This document shows, piece by piece, positions 27,193 through 34,864 of a stretch of 64,000 bases of DNA. The notes beneath the pieces are model-generated. The model worked only from the letters and a program-made list of their open reading frames with translations, did not search any database and was not told where the DNA came from. Position 1 is the stretch's first letter. Each line of letters starts with the position of its first letter. A program made the translations under genes and the position numbers. The DNA is from JBNGOQ01 sp050589645. Lineage in GTDB: Bacteria > Bacteroidota > Bacteroidia > Flavobacteriales > Flavobacteriaceae. Location: assembly GCF_050589645.1 (NCBI RefSeq), contig NZ_JBNGOQ010000005.1, forward strand, positions 62,001 through 126,000, read 5' to 3'.

Positions 27193-27281
27193 AAAACCTC
27201 TTTAAATAGGGTACTGCTTAGCGGATTCTAAGTTACGTATAAAGTAAATAGATAAGCAAAAAGAGACCGTCCGAAAAAGGA

Positions 27282-27425
27282 TTAGAAACTAAAGATTGTT
27301 GCGTCCAATACCACCGCCCTCTCCGTTCCGGCATTGTGCCTACGGAGCCTGTCGTGCAGATCGGCGGTCTGCCCGATATAGTACCTCCCGTTTTTGTGCG
27401 AGTAAAGGATATAAACGTAGCACAT
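27282..27425 (-). pseudogene. Truncated GIY-YIG ORF, array copy 1
   Basis: 47-codon reading frame starting MCYVYILYSHKNGRYYIGQT, the GIY-YIG start, but breaking off after NAGTERA into unrelated VVLDATIFSF and a stop. It is the 5' half of the same gene as the other two copies; the catalytic C-terminal part (Glu-containing) is missing, so it is a remnant at the outer end of the tandem array. Confidence 0.7.
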
Positions 27426-27431
27426 AGCGAT

Positions 27432-27467
27432 AAAAAAATAGCCCCAGTCCCTCTTTGGGAGCTGGGG
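27432..27467 (-). terminator. tRNA terminator copy in array unit 1
   Basis: Copy of the CCCCAG-CTCCC...GGGA-CTGGGG hairpin and A/T run found after the intact tRNA-Leu, carried along by unit duplication. Confidence 0.6.
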
Positions 27468-27470
27468 CCT

Positions 27471-27493
27471 TGGTGCCCACGACTGGAGTCGAA
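27471..27493 (-). repeat. tRNA-Leu 3' end fragment, array unit 1
   Basis: 23 bases identical to the T-loop to CCA end of the intact tRNA-Leu at 28371-28457 (TTCGACTCCAGTCGTGGGCA...). Minus-strand 5' to it lies the 51-bp palindromic element, then CTGG, the T-stem 5' arm. This shows the array unit starts inside the tRNA T-arm. Confidence 0.8.
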
Positions 27494-27544
27494 TGCCGAC
27501 GCTTCGGTCGGCATCCCGACTTCCGTAGGGACGGAACGTCGGGA
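27494..27544. mobile_element. 51-bp double-hairpin element, copy 1
   Basis: Two adjacent palindromes: GCCGACgcttcgGTCGGC and TCCCGACtTCCGT/ACGGAaCGTCGGGA. It splits the sequence GAA|CCAG (plus strand) of a tRNA T-arm copy, with no duplication of target bases. On the minus strand the insertion is directly 3' of CTGG. Structure is REP-like. Confidence 0.7.
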
Positions 27545-27558
27545 CCAGCGCACGACCT

Positions 27559-27855
27559 TTAGGAGTGTCTGCGGATAAAGTCCTTGATCCTTGGTCCCGA
27601 GAGGTTCTTCAGTTTGTGCTCGAGCATCATGGCCTCGCCCCTTGTTTCCTTCTCGGTATGCCATGTGCCGACGCTCCGGTCGGCATCCCGACTTCCGTAA
27701 GGACGGAACGTCGGGACCAGGGACCATGGCCTGTAGGGGGCCGTTGCCCTCTCCGTTCCGTTGTTGTGCCTACGGAGCCTGTCGTCCAGATTGGCGGTCT
27801 GCCCGATATAGTACCTCCCGTTTTTGTGCGAGTAAAGGATATAAACGTAGCACAT
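27559..27855 (-). CDS. GIY-YIG domain protein, array copy 2, with in-frame element insertion
   Basis: 98-residue protein starting MCYVYILYSHKNGRYYIGQT: the Y-V-Y and Y-I-G halves of the GIY-YIG nuclease fold, then DDRLRRHNNG with the conserved Arg. The C-terminal part has EHKLKNLSGPRIKDFI. Between Pro-Trp-Ser-Leu-Val and TEKETRGEA it carries 17 extra codons created by a 51-bp palindromic element (27666-27716) that keeps the frame. Without it the protein would be 81 residues like copy 3. The ATG lies seven bases after the U-tract of a tRNA terminator. Function of these small single-domain proteins is unknown; they are frequent in flavobacteria. Confidence 0.75.
   Translation of the reverse strand: MCYVYILYSHKNGRYYIGQTANLDDRLRRHNNGTERATAPYRPWSLVPTFRPYGSRDADRSVGTWHTEKETRGEAMMLEHKLKNLSGPRIKDFIRRHS
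27666..27716. mobile_element. 51-bp double-hairpin element, copy 2, inside GIY-YIG ORF
   Basis: Same two palindromes as copy 1 with few differences. Compared with the uninterrupted reading frame in array copy 3, it is inserted between ...CCATR and CCAGGGACC (plus strand), again just 3' of CTGG on the minus strand and again with no target duplication. Its 51 bases add 17 codons. Confidence 0.75.
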
Positions 27856-27861
27856 AGCGAT

Positions 27862-27897
27862 AAAAAAATGACCCCAGTCCCTCGTTGGGAGCTGGGG
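27862..27897 (-). terminator. tRNA terminator copy in array unit 2
   Basis: Copy of the tRNA-Leu terminator hairpin (CCCCAG...CTGGGG) followed by a seven-T run on the minus strand, directly before the ATG of GIY-YIG copy 2. Confidence 0.65.
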
Positions 27898-27900
27898 CCT

Positions 27901-27923
27901 TGGTGCCCACGACTGGAGTCGAA
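27901..27923 (-). repeat. tRNA-Leu 3' end fragment, array unit 2
   Basis: Second 23-base copy of the T-loop to CCA end of tRNA-Leu(GAG), separated from its T-stem 5' arm (CTGG) by palindromic element copy 3. Confidence 0.8.
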
Positions 27924-27973
27924 TGCCGACGCTTCGGTCGGCATCCCGACTTCCGTACCACGGAACGTCGGGA
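27924..27973. mobile_element. 50-bp double-hairpin element, copy 3
   Basis: Same element as copies 1 and 2, one base shorter in the loop of the second hairpin (TACCAC instead of TAGGGAC). Inserted at the same place in the tRNA T-arm copy as copy 1, so this insertion was probably duplicated with the unit. Confidence 0.7.
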
Positions 27974-27987
27974 CCAGCGCACGACCT

Positions 27988-28326
27988 TTAGGAATGTCTA
28001 TGGATGAAGTCTTTGATCCTTGGCCCTGAGAGGTTCTTCAGTTTGCGCTCAAGTACGATTGCCTCTCCCCTGGTCCCTTTCCGGGTAGACCATACCAGGG
28101 ACCATGGCCTGTAGGGTGCCGTCGCCCTCTCCGTTCCGGCATTGTGCCTTCGAATCCTGTCGTCCAGATTGGCGGTCTGCCCGATATAGTACCTGCTGTT
28201 TTTGGCCGAGTATAGGANNNNNNNNNNNNNNNNNNNNNNNNNNNNNNNNNNNNNNNNNNNNNNNNNNNNNNNNNNNNNNNNNNNNNNNNNNNNNNNNNNN
28301 NNNNNNNNNNNNNAAACGTAGCACAT
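27988..28326 (-). CDS. GIY-YIG domain protein, array copy 3, interrupted by assembly gap
   Basis: Reads MCYV, then 96 Ns, then LYSAKNSRYYIGQTANLDD to KDFIHRHS and stop. In the sister copies only three bases (TAT) lie between the flanks of the N run, so the real gene is probably 81 residues, without the 17-codon insert of copy 2. It starts directly after the terminator of the intact tRNA-Leu. GIY-YIG nuclease-like fold; the catalytic Glu is likely the one in ERKLKNLSG. Biological role unknown. Confidence 0.7.
   Translation of the reverse strand: MCYVXXXXXXXXXXXXXXXXXXXXXXXXXXXXXXXXXLYSAKNSRYYIGQTANLDDRIRRHNAGTERATAPYRPWSLVWSTRKGTRGEAIVLERKLKNLSGPRIKDFIHRHS
28218..28313. other. Assembly gap (96 Ns)
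   Basis: Run of Ns inside array copy 3. Flanks match sister copies such that only three bases should be missing, so either the gap length is arbitrary or more array units are collapsed here. Confidence 0.95.
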
Positions 28327-28332
28327 AGCGAT

Positions 28333-28367
28333 AAAAAAATGACCCCAGTCCCTGTTGGGAGCTGGGG
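28333..28367 (-). terminator. Rho-independent terminator of tRNA-Leu
   Basis: Stem CCCCAG-CTCCC / GGGA-CTGGGG with an AACA loop immediately 3' of the tRNA, followed by ATTTTTTT on the minus strand. The GIY-YIG ORF starts seven bases after the T run. Confidence 0.85.
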
Positions 28368-28370
28368 CCT

Positions 28371-28457
28371 TGGTGCCCACGACTGGAGTCGAACCAGCAC
28401 GTCCTTGCGAACACTACCCCCTCAAGGTAGCGCGTCTACCAATTCCGCCACGTGGGC
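28371..28457 (-). tRNA. tRNA-Leu, anticodon GAG
   Basis: 87 nt including the encoded CCA. Acceptor stem GCCCACG/CGTGGGC, D-arm with GGTAGAC, anticodon stem CTACC/GGTAG with loop TTGAGGG (anticodon GAG), long variable arm (TGTTCGCAAGGACG) as in class II tRNAs, T-arm GCTGG-TTCGACT-CCAGT. It is the parent of the 3' fragments repeated downstream. Confidence 0.96.
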
Positions 28458-28671
28458 ATGACCATAATTTGGAAAACTGGTGCGCAAATATAAACAAGTT
28501 TTACAACACGCGTTCATTTTATCGCTACTTAAAATAAATTTTAAGAAAGGGGGGATTAGTATAATTTTATGCACTTTATTTCTTGGAAAAACCATCTGGT
28601 AAGACAATGGCAGAGGTGATGGTGCGTAGATTATGGCATGTGCAGATGTCCTCTGTTCCTGGCAACTTGAA

Positions 28672-30036
28672 CTATGGGTTGCCCTGTTTCATAAACTCCC
28701 TTGGAGTCATGCCCAACTGTTTTTTAAAGGCGGCATTAAAGCTCGATTTGGAACGAAAACCAGCCTGATTGGCAATAGCTTCTATGGTGAGGTTGCGATT
28801 GCTTCCGTCTGCCAATCTTTTTTTGATATCCTCAATGCGATACTCGTTAATAAAGTCGTAAAAGTTCTTTCCCAGGGAATTGTTGAGCATCATGCTCAGA
28901 TATTTAGGGTTGATATCCAAGGCCAGCGCCAGTGTATTTAGGCTTAGGTTGGGATCGGTATATAACTTTTGATCCACCATCAACCCTTTGAGCCCATTTT
29001 TTAAATTGGAAAGTTCCTCCACGGACATGACCCTGTTTCCGTTCACCAGATTCGTGCTTTTGTTCAATAAAAAGAATTTAGGATTCGATGCAATCTCTAC
29101 CCCCAGCCACAGCAGGGTAATGCCCATGACCAACCACAACGGATTATAGGAAACGGTGGCGACACCAAAATCGTAAATCCATAGATTCACTAGGATCATG
29201 ATGCCCCAAAATCCGAGCAGTAGGGCAAGGCCCAATAAAAACCTGAATACCCAGGATGCCAGTTTCCTATTACGGACCGGATGGTCCGCCTTCCAATGGT
29301 TATAGTTCTTAACGGCAAAGTAGAGATAAACACCCCCAAGTAGTACAGCTGCTATTTGTTCCGAATGGCTGAACAAGACTTCAAAGGGCGAAAACATAAA
29401 CTGTAGCTTAATTTCTTCCGGTAGTAGGGCGAGAATCCCATAATACAGGAAAACCAGTATGCCTGGAACAAAATGGTATAGGTACATTCTATGCCATTTG
29501 AAGGAGCTCACCGTAAGGCTTTTGATGTAAAAAAAGAGTAAGGGGCCCAATACTACGATAAAAGAAATGGGAGTGAACAAACTCTTATAGGTATTCGTAA
29601 GGCTATAATTCACGGCATACAACTGGTTCTTAAAGCCATAGAGCGAAAGGACCAGGATAATTCCCGTGAGAAAAACATTTAGAGATCGGCCCCGTATGCC
29701 TTTTAAAAGTAAAAATAGGGACAGCAATATCCCAACAGCGAATATGGGATAAATCAATTTGGTGTATATAGCGCCCAACATCCCGGTTTCCAGATATGGT
29801 GCCAATTGATGGTCTATGGTTTTAGTGATACCCGTTGGAACCGCCACAAGTTGCATGTTACAGGAAGGACATTTTCCTGGGTAGGCAAATGCGATGGCAT
29901 CCTGATTGCACCCACATGGAGGGCAACGGTACTCGGTAGATTCCGATGCATCCCGTGCATGGACCAGATGGGTGGATGCCAAGACGGTAAGCAATGCCGA
30001 CAAGGCAATAGTACAAAGCGTAACGCTCTTCATCAT
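28672..30036 (-). CDS. Membrane-embedded AraC regulator with N-terminal metal-binding-like motif
   Basis: 454 residues. A signal peptide (TIALSALLTVLASTHLVHA) leads to a short periplasmic module YRCPPCGCNQDAIAF...GKCPSCNMQLV, which resembles the heavy-metal-binding domain (YxCPMHP...CPxCGM) found in copper/zinc transport proteins, with Cys replacing His in part. Then about seven or eight membrane helices (80-310), and a C-terminal AraC double helix-turn-helix (about 345-450, IANQAGFRSKSSFNAAFKKQ). This is a one-protein membrane sensor: metal or redox input outside, DNA binding inside. It faces the divergent secreted four-gene cluster across 387 bp and may control it. The signal is inferred. 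Confidence 0.82.
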   Translation of the reverse strand: MMKSVTLCTIALSALLTVLASTHLVHARDASESTEYRCPPCGCNQDAIAFAYPGKCPSCNMQLVAVPTGITKTIDHQLAPYLETGMLGAIYTKLIYPIFAVGILLSLFLLLKGIRGRSLNVFLTGIILVLSLYGFKNQLYAVNYSLTNTYKSLFTPISFIVVLGPLLFFYIKSLTVSSFKWHRMYLYHFVPGILVFLYYGILALLPEEIKLQFMFSPFEVLFSHSEQIAAVLLGGVYLYFAVKNYNHWKADHPVRNRKLASWVFRFLLGLALLLGFWGIMILVNLWIYDFGVATVSYNPLWLVMGITLLWLGVEIASNPKFFLLNKSTNLVNGNRVMSVEELSNLKNGLKGLMVDQKLYTDPNLSLNTLALALDINPKYLSMMLNNSLGKNFYDFINEYRIEDIKKRLADGSNRNLTIEAIANQAGFRSKSSFNAAFKKQLGMTPREFMKQGNP

Positions 30037-30423
30037 CTCATAAGATATCTATAGCTTTTTCACCTGGGACGATTCTTGAGGACCAAAGTAGCCATTTTAC
30101 ATTCCTAGGTAGCTGTCCAAAATAGGCTTGGATACATCGGAGTCAAACTCCCCTAAGTGGCGTGCTCTGATAAAAGTAGTAAATAGAATTCTAAAGATTC
30201 TGTTAAATATCATGGACGATAAAGAGAATATTTGTCAGCTGGGAAGGGAGATATGCAGAAACGTACGTTTGGATGCATTCATACAAAAGGCCTATTGATT
30301 TTGGAAGGACCAATAATCAATATCCGTAATTTAAGCCAGCAATCCTTTATTACCCACCATCCTTTGTTGACCTCCAAAGACCATCATTTAAGACCAAGAC
30401 GATAACCCTTTAAATTTCAGGTA
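30037..30423. promoter_or_regulatory. Divergent intergenic region between AraC regulator and secreted cluster
   Basis: 387 bp that must hold the promoters of both divergent units. No exact TAnnTTTG box with a TTG partner was found on either strand. A 28-codon open frame (30212-30298) is too short and unlike protein to be called. No RNA gene seen. Confidence 0.4.
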
Positions 30424-31518
30424 ATGGGAGCACTGATTGTCCTTTTGACAACACTTTTTCTTCAAACCAGTTTTGGTCCCATTGCTGTGACCTATGAGCC
30501 CACATTGCCTGCAATTGTTGTAGAAGGGCTGGAAATAGGGCAAGGGGATAGTATTGATCAACGGATATCCGTTTGTTTCGGAGAACTTAATGAATCCGTT
30601 CTAATGCCCGAGCTTATCGGGGACTACCGGAAGGAGGGTCATAAAATCCTATTTCGTCCTAAATATGGGTTTGTGAATGGCGCAGAATATACCGTTGTGA
30701 TCGGTTCAACTTTGGGAAGATTAGGTCGATATAAGGTTAGCGTTCCAGCTGAAAGGAACGATCCATCCGCCTATGTGGCAAACATATACCCCAGTACCTC
30801 GGCACTCCCTATGAACCAACTCAAGTTTTATATAGAATTTTCCAAGCCCATGCGCTTCGGGGGAGCGGGACAATATATAAAACTCTATCGAATGCCGGAA
30901 AAGGTGCTGGAAACAGAAGCTTTTTTGGCGATGTCCGAGGAACTTTGGGACCCAGAAGGAAAACGGCTTACGGTATTCCTAGATCCAGGCCGGATCAAAC
31001 GGGGCGTGCAGCCCAACCTACAATTAGGTCTGCCTTTGGTGGAAGGCCGGCGATATAGACTGGTCATTGATAAGAAATGGACAGATTACAAAGGTGCCAC
31101 CCTGACCCATGATTTTGTAAAGGAGTTTACGGTAGTAGCAGTGGATCGGGAATCGCCCGTTCCCGATGACTGGCATGTACAGTTACCGGATGCGGGTACC
31201 AAAGAACCGCTTCAAATAACCTTTAATGAGGTGATGGACTACGGTCTTTTACATAGCACCATCGTAGTCGTAAACATGGAAAACAAAAGGGTAAATGGCA
31301 CAATACTGTTGGCCCGTAATGAACAGGACTGGCTTTTTACCCCAAATCGGCCTTGGGGCGAGGGCAAGCACCTTATTATAATCAACGCCTGGTTGGAAGA
31401 CCTGGCGGGAAACAATCTCAGGAGAAAATTTGATGTGGACCTAAATAATCCCAACGATACCCCCAAAACCTTTAAGGAACTAAAAATTCCTTTTGTACCC
31501 ATAAAACAAAAACTATAA
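30424..31518 (+). CDS. Secreted Ig-like domain protein
   Basis: 364 residues with an N-terminal signal (LIVLLTTLFLQTSFG). The body looks like two or three bacterial Ig-like (Big_5 type) beta-sandwich domains: PSTSALPMNQLKFYIEFSKPM is the characteristic opening (polarity of cause/effect phrase with FSKPM), repeated as PLQITFNEVMDYG. No catalytic motif. First gene of a four-gene plus-strand group with intergenic gaps of 11-30 bases, all encoding exported proteins. Function unknown. Confidence 0.75.
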   Translation: MGALIVLLTTLFLQTSFGPIAVTYEPTLPAIVVEGLEIGQGDSIDQRISVCFGELNESVLMPELIGDYRKEGHKILFRPKYGFVNGAEYTVVIGSTLGRLGRYKVSVPAERNDPSAYVANIYPSTSALPMNQLKFYIEFSKPMRFGGAGQYIKLYRMPEKVLETEAFLAMSEELWDPEGKRLTVFLDPGRIKRGVQPNLQLGLPLVEGRRYRLVIDKKWTDYKGATLTHDFVKEFTVVAVDRESPVPDDWHVQLPDAGTKEPLQITFNEVMDYGLLHSTIVVVNMENKRVNGTILLARNEQDWLFTPNRPWGEGKHLIIINAWLEDLAGNNLRRKFDVDLNNPNDTPKTFKELKIPFVPIKQKL

Positions 31519-31529
31519 ACCATTTGATT

Positions 31530-32687
31530 ATGAAAAGAATAACAATCGTTCTGGGCGTACTTGCTTGTACATCGCTTTCCTTCCTTTCGGGAGATGCCTT
31601 GGAAAAAGAAGCCCATGAAGGGACGTTCATCTATGGGACGCCCAATATCCGATCCATGTCCAAACTAACCTTTGGCCCCGATGGTATTCTTTTTCTCGGG
31701 GATTCCAAAGGAGCATCGGTCTACGCCTTTGATTTTAAGGATGATAAGAAACCCTCGTCTGCTGCGCCCATTGACATCAGGGATATTGACCAAAAGATCG
31801 GTGCCCTCTTGGGAAGACCCCGTAAGGATATCCTGATCCATGATCTGGCGGTGAACCCAATATCCCAGAATATTTATTGTACGGTGTCCTACGGAGGGTC
31901 AAACAGCAGGGAGCGTGATATTTTTGACCCCAACTATCTCAATGACGCCACCCTCCTAATGAAGATCAGCCCCCAGGGAAAGATAAGTGAGGTATCCCTG
32001 GAGGGCGTGTATTATAATCAATTAAAGCTTTCAGGTGCATTTACACCCAGCGCCAAATGGCGTAGCGGCAGGTCTAAAAATACTGCCACTATTCGTTACT
32101 TAGTATATGATAACGGACAGCTATATATTTCGGGGCTTTCCAATGAGGAATTTTCATCCACCTTTAGAGTGGCCCAATTTCCCTTTGACCAGCAACATTC
32201 CACCACTGGGGTCGAGTTCTACCATGGGGCCCACGGGCAGTACGAAACGAGTTCTCCCATCAATACCTTCATCAAATATCAAATCAACGGACAGCAACAT
32301 TTATTGGCGGCGTATTCCTGTACGCCGCTAATTACCATTCCCTTGGTGGATTTACGGGATGGTGGGAAGATCCGTGCCCGTACGGTAGCGGAAATTGGCC
32401 CAGGCAGTCATCCCATTGATATCCGTACGTATAGAAAGAAAGGGGAAGAGTATATCTTGATCGCCAACTCCAAAAGGGGACTCATACAAATGCGACCTGC
32501 CGATCTTGCGGCACAACGAAAGTCCATCAATTATCCAACTTCAAGGGCCGGGGTACATTATAAGACCCTGATACCCGGGAGTCACATTAGGCAAATGGAC
32601 AACCTCAATGAAAACTATGTGGTGCTCTTGACCAAAAATAAAAGGGAAGGTTTTGACCTGACTTCCCTAAATGTGAATACACTTTAA
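31530..32687 (+). CDS. Secreted propeller-like protein of unknown function
   Basis: 385 residues, signal peptide MKRITIVLGVLACTSLSFLSG. Near residues 35-65 it has the strand pattern KLTFGPDGILFLGDSKGASV that recalls a beta-propeller blade, and a later block LYISGLSNEEFSSTFR. It is a close paralog of the protein at 33590-34693 (shared ISGLSNEEFSS, FPFDQ, CTPLIT). It lies 11 bases after the Ig-like gene. No active site can be named. Confidence 0.72.
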   Translation: MKRITIVLGVLACTSLSFLSGDALEKEAHEGTFIYGTPNIRSMSKLTFGPDGILFLGDSKGASVYAFDFKDDKKPSSAAPIDIRDIDQKIGALLGRPRKDILIHDLAVNPISQNIYCTVSYGGSNSRERDIFDPNYLNDATLLMKISPQGKISEVSLEGVYYNQLKLSGAFTPSAKWRSGRSKNTATIRYLVYDNGQLYISGLSNEEFSSTFRVAQFPFDQQHSTTGVEFYHGAHGQYETSSPINTFIKYQINGQQHLLAAYSCTPLITIPLVDLRDGGKIRARTVAEIGPGSHPIDIRTYRKKGEEYILIANSKRGLIQMRPADLAAQRKSINYPTSRAGVHYKTLIPGSHIRQMDNLNENYVVLLTKNKREGFDLTSLNVNTL

Positions 32688-32699
32688 AATCAAAGACCT

Positions 32700-33560
32700 A
32701 TGCGAAATATACTAATGACACTGTTGCCATTTTTAGCCTGTAGCTTCGCTTGTGCCCAGGTTTGGTCCCCAAACGGGGAAAAGATTGCTTTTTTTTACAT
32801 CCATTCCATAGAGGACATCTATACGGTAAACCTGGACGGAAGCGATTTCCAAATTTTGGAAGGACATCCGGAACGGGATTTTGCTCCCCGATGGTCTCCC
32901 GATGGTAAGCATATCATGTTTACTACGGTAAGGGATGGCCACCACGAAATATATCGGTTCAATCCCCAGGGCAAAGAAGTGAAAAGACTAACGGAAGGGG
33001 ACTACAATAGCGAGGACGGGGACTATTCTCCCGATGGCAGGTCCATTGTATTTTCAAGCAATAGAACAGGCAATAACGAGCTCTATATCATGAACAGTGA
33101 GGGCAAACATACACGACGGCTCACCAATACCGAAGCTATTGAAAGTACGCCAAGATGGTCACCCGATGGGAGCAAGATACTTTTCCGAAGAGCTGTTGAT
33201 GAGGAGAGCGAGCCCGATTTGTATACGATCAATCCTGATGGGACAGATTTAAAACAGCTCACGGACACACCCAAGGGCGAGTTTCATCAGAGCTGGTCTT
33301 CCGACGGACAGCAAATAAGTTATATCACAGTTGTTGACGGAGCCTTCGAAATGCGCATCATTCCAGCTGAGGGAGGAGAGAGTAAGGTTCTGGTGCGTAA
33401 GAAAGGGTATCAGGCTTTCTATCCCCATTGGTCTCCGGACAACAAATACATCGCCTTTACCAGGGATGTGATGGAGGGTACACAAGAGGGACTGCCCGCA
33501 CTATTTATTGTTGATATGAAGGGCAATGAAAGAATGGTATCGGACAAAAACAGTTTTTAA
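32700..33560 (+). CDS. Secreted TolB/PD40-type beta-propeller protein
   Basis: 286 residues with signal peptide (ILMTLLPFLACSFACA) then about six WD40-like PD40 repeats marked by W/FSPDG turns: VWSPNGEKIAFF, RWSPDGKHIMFTT, DYSPDGRSIVFSS, RWSPDGSKILFRR, SWSSDGQQISYI, HWSPDNKYIAFTR. This is the TolB/PD40 family propeller used for protein-protein binding in the periplasm. Third gene of the secreted group. Partner unknown. Confidence 0.87.
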   Translation: MRNILMTLLPFLACSFACAQVWSPNGEKIAFFYIHSIEDIYTVNLDGSDFQILEGHPERDFAPRWSPDGKHIMFTTVRDGHHEIYRFNPQGKEVKRLTEGDYNSEDGDYSPDGRSIVFSSNRTGNNELYIMNSEGKHTRRLTNTEAIESTPRWSPDGSKILFRRAVDEESEPDLYTINPDGTDLKQLTDTPKGEFHQSWSSDGQQISYITVVDGAFEMRIIPAEGGESKVLVRKKGYQAFYPHWSPDNKYIAFTRDVMEGTQEGLPALFIVDMKGNERMVSDKNSF

Positions 33561-33589
33561 GACAGCTTTATAAACCTTAATGCACAGAT

Positions 33590-34693
33590 ATGAAACTAAA
33601 AAAAACAATTGTAACGCTGCTAGGTGTGGTCTTTGCGCTCAGCACCTATGCGGAAGAACCTGGAAATTTAAAAACCGGCTTTACCTATGGGAATCCGGGA
33701 ATCAAATCGATCAAGGCCATCGCCTTTGGACCTGAGAACATTCTTTTTATCGGTGATAACACGGGAATGACAGTATATGCTGTTGACGTTCAGGACACAC
33801 AGGAAATGGTAATCCATGAATTGACCCTCGAGGGACTGGACAAAAAGCTGGCAGCGGCCATGGGCGCATCTACAAAAGATATCACCATACTGGATATGGC
33901 GGTTAACCCGGCTTCCAAAAACGTATTCTTTGCGGTAAGCAAAAAAAACGGGGAGGAAACCAGTTATGCCCTTTTTCGTTTGGGAAAGGACGGGCTAGGT
34001 GAATTTCCCCTGGAAAATGTAAGCCACTCCAAAAAAGAAATCACCAACGCCCCGGCGGCCGATCACAAGACCTGGAAAAGACCCTCCAGGACCTATACTG
34101 TTACCGATATGCACTATGTCAATGGAGAACTCATTATCTCGGGCCTGTCCAATGAAGAGTTTTCATCCGGACTGCGCAGGGTGGCATTTCCGTTTGATCA
34201 AGATATGCTGACCACTAACGTACAGGTATATCACGTTTCCCATGGACGAAACGAAACCCACGCCCCCATCTATAGATTCTTGCCCGTTCAGTTGGAAAAT
34301 CAATGGCACGTAGTGGCGGGCTATATGTGTACCCCCTTGGTCACCTTTAAATTAAGCGAATTGAACGGGAACAAAAAATTGGTCGGAAAAACGGTTGCCG
34401 AAATCGGTGCCGGGAACACACCCACTGGCATTATTTCCTATACACATAAGGGAAAGGACTATGTACTGGTAGGCAATAATGTGCATCCTTTGACGAAAAT
34501 CAGTGGCAAGGACCTGTTTAACGCCAAGGCCATTACAGCACCGTCCCGGGAGCGGGGTGTAAAACGGGAGAACATAAAATTGGGCAGTATTTCCCATATT
34601 TCGGACTATGACAGCACGTATATACTCGTGATGTTACGGGATAAAAAATCGGACTCCTATAACCTTAAATTGATTTCCAAGGATGAGGTTTAA
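33590..34693 (+). CDS. Secreted propeller-like protein, paralog of upstream gene
   Basis: 367 residues, signal peptide MKLKKTIVTLLGVVFALSTYA. Same architecture as 31530-32687 (IAFGPENILFIGDNTGMTV, IISGLSNEEFSSG, CTPLVTFKL), so the two arose by duplication and flank the TolB-like gene. Last gene of the group. No family named. Confidence 0.72.
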   Translation: MKLKKTIVTLLGVVFALSTYAEEPGNLKTGFTYGNPGIKSIKAIAFGPENILFIGDNTGMTVYAVDVQDTQEMVIHELTLEGLDKKLAAAMGASTKDITILDMAVNPASKNVFFAVSKKNGEETSYALFRLGKDGLGEFPLENVSHSKKEITNAPAADHKTWKRPSRTYTVTDMHYVNGELIISGLSNEEFSSGLRRVAFPFDQDMLTTNVQVYHVSHGRNETHAPIYRFLPVQLENQWHVVAGYMCTPLVTFKLSELNGNKKLVGKTVAEIGAGNTPTGIISYTHKGKDYVLVGNNVHPLTKISGKDLFNAKAITAPSRERGVKRENIKLGSISHISDYDSTYILVMLRDKKSDSYNLKLISKDEV

Positions 34694-34715
34694 GTAGGAA
34701 GGCCAAGTAGATTTA

Positions 34716-34723
34716 TATCTTTG
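34716..34723 (+). promoter_or_regulatory. -7 box upstream of serine hydrolase
   Basis: TATCTTTG, an exact TAnnTTTG, in the gap after the secreted cluster; a second exact match (TAATTTTG) is at 34727-34734. Neither has a good TTG partner at the right distance. Confidence 0.3.
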
Positions 34724-34864
34724 GAATAATTTTGTTTTATGAGCTTGTTAAGCGCTTTTACTACTAAACAAGTGTTAACAACGGTACTCCGATGCAGGAA
34801 ATTCGGTATTTTGAATGTCCGATGAAGCTACAAGGTAAAAAATCGGAAGCGTAAAAAATGATTG

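Noticed and set aside
27233..27727. 164-codon minus-strand frame spanning array units 1 and 2
   Set aside because: Out of frame with the GIY-YIG genes and crosses tRNA fragments, terminators and palindromes; an artefact of repeated GC-rich sequence.
27282..28457. CRISPR array
   Set aside because: Repeats are far too long and made of tRNA ends plus an ORF; no short regularly spaced repeats or cas genes.
30212..30298. 28-codon frame MDDKENICQLGRE...
   Set aside because: Short, no start signals and no neighbours in operon; chance frame cannot be excluded.
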